A stretch of DNA of 6,301 bases from JALYQB01 sp035640155 (GTDB lineage Bacteria > Actinomycetota > Actinomycetes > Mycobacteriales > Pseudonocardiaceae). A program made the position numbers and the translations under genes. Location of the stretch: positions 1 to 6,301 of the forward strand of contig DASQWR010000235.1 of the NCBI GenBank assembly GCA_035640155.1, given 5' to 3'. This document shows, in pieces, positions 5,575-6,301 of this stretch; position 1 is the first letter of the stretch, and each line of letters opens with the position of its first letter. Below the pieces are notes generated by a model that worked only from the letters and a program-made list of their open reading frames with translations, was not told the origin of the DNA and did no database searches.

Positions 5575-5738
5575 GAACACAACCTCGGCGCGCCACTTGG
5601 ACAAGTGACACCTGACCGCCATCGCAGCGCACGCATTGGCCCTCCTTGTCGCCTTCAACCCCGTCCCGGCTCGAAGATCCGCTCCAACACAAGAGATGCC
5701 TGCACCAGCTGTCCATCGCGGACGCTATACTCAGTCGC
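5575..5738. other. Upstream region of the GDPD gene
   Basis: This 164-bp leader carries the palindrome and GGTCAGGT copy described separately. No well-spaced -35/-10 pair is convincing on the minus strand: a TATA-type hexamer at about 5725-5731 has no good -35 partner at 17 bp. Confidence 0.3.
5594..5607. promoter_or_regulatory. Palindrome CACTTG-N2-CAAGTG before the GDPD gene
   Basis: Perfect 6-bp arms (5594-5599 and 5602-5607) sit 20 bp upstream of the GDPD start codon and 8 bp upstream of its GAGG site. The position fits a repressor operator or a leader hairpin that affects ribosome access. GGTCAGGT (minus strand, 5610-5617) directly adjoins it. No clear PHO-box repeat is seen, so phosphate control is not shown. 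Confidence 0.4.
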
Positions 5739-5975
5739 CTAAACAACCGGTCCTAGGAAGTATACCTTCCCCGGACCAGTATCGGGGTGGCGTGTGGCCT
5801 TAAGTGTCTCCCACGCGTCGTTCAAGAACGCCTCGACCGCGGCCTCATCCCATAGTGCGTCCGCTCGCGATTAAAGATCTTACTGTTGCTCGTTGTTCTG
5901 GGACCGCAAGGACCGCTTGAAGTCCCGCAGCAAGGTCGCGTCGGGGTCGCGGAGAGATGACAGCATCTGAGCCAT
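5739..5975 (-). pseudogene. 79-codon frame broken by two TAA codons
   Basis: On the minus strand an ATG at 5975 opens a frame reading MAQMLSSLRDPDATLLRDFK and onward to SLRSQNNEQQ (31 residues), then TAA (5880-5882), two codons, and a second TAA (5871-5873). The same frame then continues SRADALWDEAAVEAF, NDAWETLKATRHPD and KVYFLGPVV before TAG at 5739-5741. Both halves read like protein and share one frame, so they probably belonged to one small gene. A TAGGA sits 9 bases before the ATG as a possible ribosome site. I do not recognise the family. The two stops lie in a palindromic 10-mer, TAAGATCTTA on the plus strand with one extra A. Two unrelated short genes or chance frames are the alternatives. 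Confidence 0.4.
5749..5777. terminator. 29-bp nested inverted repeat
   Basis: GGTCC (5749-5753) pairs with GGACC (5773-5777) and GGAAG (5756-5760) pairs with CTTCC (5766-5770), with a two-base mismatch between tiers and a five-base centre TATAC. On the minus strand the hairpin is followed by GGTTGTTT, so it could end transcription of the broken frame before the GDPD promoter region. It overlaps the last codons of that frame. Confidence 0.45.
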
Positions 5976-6210
5976 GACAGAGTCCTACCCAGGAGACAAT
6001 GGAGGAGTTCCGATGTAAGACGCTATTGAAGCGTTGTGCAAGTTCTCGGATCGGCGGCTGCGAGGAGTTCGACGAATCCGCCCCCAGCCGCCGCCGCAAC
6101 TCCGCGATCTCCTCCGCCTGCTCGGCGACGACCCGCTCCAGCTCAGCATTGCGCCGCGACAGCTCCTCGACTAACTCCAGCAGCTGTTCATACGTCGGGG
6201 TCTGCGACAC
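5845..6210 (-). pseudogene. IS66 transposase N-terminus fused to unrelated sequence
   Basis: From a GTG at 6210 (GGGAG upstream at about 6220-6224) the first 53 residues match the N-terminus of IS66 TnpC: a YEQLLELVEELSRRNAELE opening, a coiled coil rich in Glu/Ala/Arg (EEIAELRRRLG), and the hallmark SSNSSQPP. In family members this is followed by a Lys/Arg/Pro/Gly-rich linker and the zinc-binding region. Here the match ends at about 6052 and the frame runs on for 68 unrelated residues to a stop at 5845. The remaining four fifths of the transposase, including the catalytic core, is absent, so it is inactive. The right part of the element runs off the window. The orientation is opposite to the left relic. 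Confidence 0.85.
6015..6050 (-). mobile_element. Candidate IS66-type terminal repeat beside the truncated transposase
   Basis: GTAAGACGCT begins at 6015 and includes a perfect hairpin ACGCT-ATTGA-AGCGT (6020-6034). IS66-family ends conventionally start GTAA, so this could be the right end of the same minus-strand element, brought next to transposase codon 53 by an internal deletion. Only the four to five terminal bases and the position support this; the opposite end is outside the window. Confidence 0.3.
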
Positions 6211-6301
6211 CCGGCCAGACTCCCAGAACCCAGACGAAGATCAAGCAGACACGCCGAGCCGAGCCACACCAGTCCCAACAGTCACAGCTACCCCAGCTGA
6301 A

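Noticed and set aside
4465..5742. Plus-strand frame of 425 codons
   Set aside because: It is the antisense shadow of the GDPD gene, whose minus-strand product carries every family motif; long shadows are expected in high-GC DNA.
5974..6015. 14-codon plus-strand frame starting ATGACAGAGTCC with a purine-rich stretch
   Set aside because: Too short, no conserved pattern recognised, and it overlaps minus-strand features with better support.
1..6301. CRISPR array, rRNA or toxin-antitoxin module
   Set aside because: No regularly spaced repeats, no rRNA signatures and no paired small genes with recognisable toxin or antitoxin motifs.

Overview
The window looks like chromosomal DNA from a high-GC actinomycete. 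Coding frames are strongly G/C-biased at third positions, GTG starts and short GGAG-type ribosome sites occur, and the families present (LuxR/SARP-like regulator tail, OsmC, VOC protein, secreted GDPD, IS66 remnants) are common in Actinomycetota. I would guess Pseudonocardiaceae or relatives, but the sequence alone does not fix the genus. The right end (about 5700-6060) is visibly richer in A/T than the rest.

Layout, left to right. At 1-204 is the C-terminal tail of a plus-strand protein, probably a regulator. At about 234-913 is a wrecked IS66-family transposase: zinc-binding part and C-terminal part kept, catalytic core deleted, three frame changes. An intact osmC-type peroxiredoxin gene follows (1188-1613, +). 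It faces a VOC/glyoxalase-fold gene (2027-2434, -) across a 413-bp gap that holds two palindromes built on the same half-site. An unrecognised minus-strand frame (2559-2804) has coding-like composition that continues upstream to a TAG lying directly after an ATG. Divergent from it is a four-helix membrane protein gene (3211-3723, +).

From 3724 to 4088 there is no convincing protein gene. The stretch holds a 10-bp hairpin, the 3' half of a tRNA-Thr(CGU) with what looks like a one-base deletion in the T stem, and a multi-stem structure at 3912-3957. A doubtful small ORF (4089-4409, +) converges on a complete, probably secreted glycerophosphodiester phosphodiesterase gene (4486-5574, -). The right edge holds a minus-strand frame broken by two TAA codons (5739-5975), a nested 29-bp palindrome, and the N-terminal coiled coil of a second IS66 transposase (minus strand), cut off next to a sequence that resembles an IS66 terminal repeat.

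No operon links the genes into a pathway. This is an accessory, decayed region: single-gene functions (peroxide detoxification, a VOC enzyme or binding protein, phosphodiester scavenging, a membrane protein) sit between two inward-facing IS66 relics. I found no convincing new defence, biosynthetic or regulatory system. The best leads are the structured DNA around the tRNA relic, the 8-mer GGTCAGGT recurring near gene starts, and the internally deleted IS66 end.
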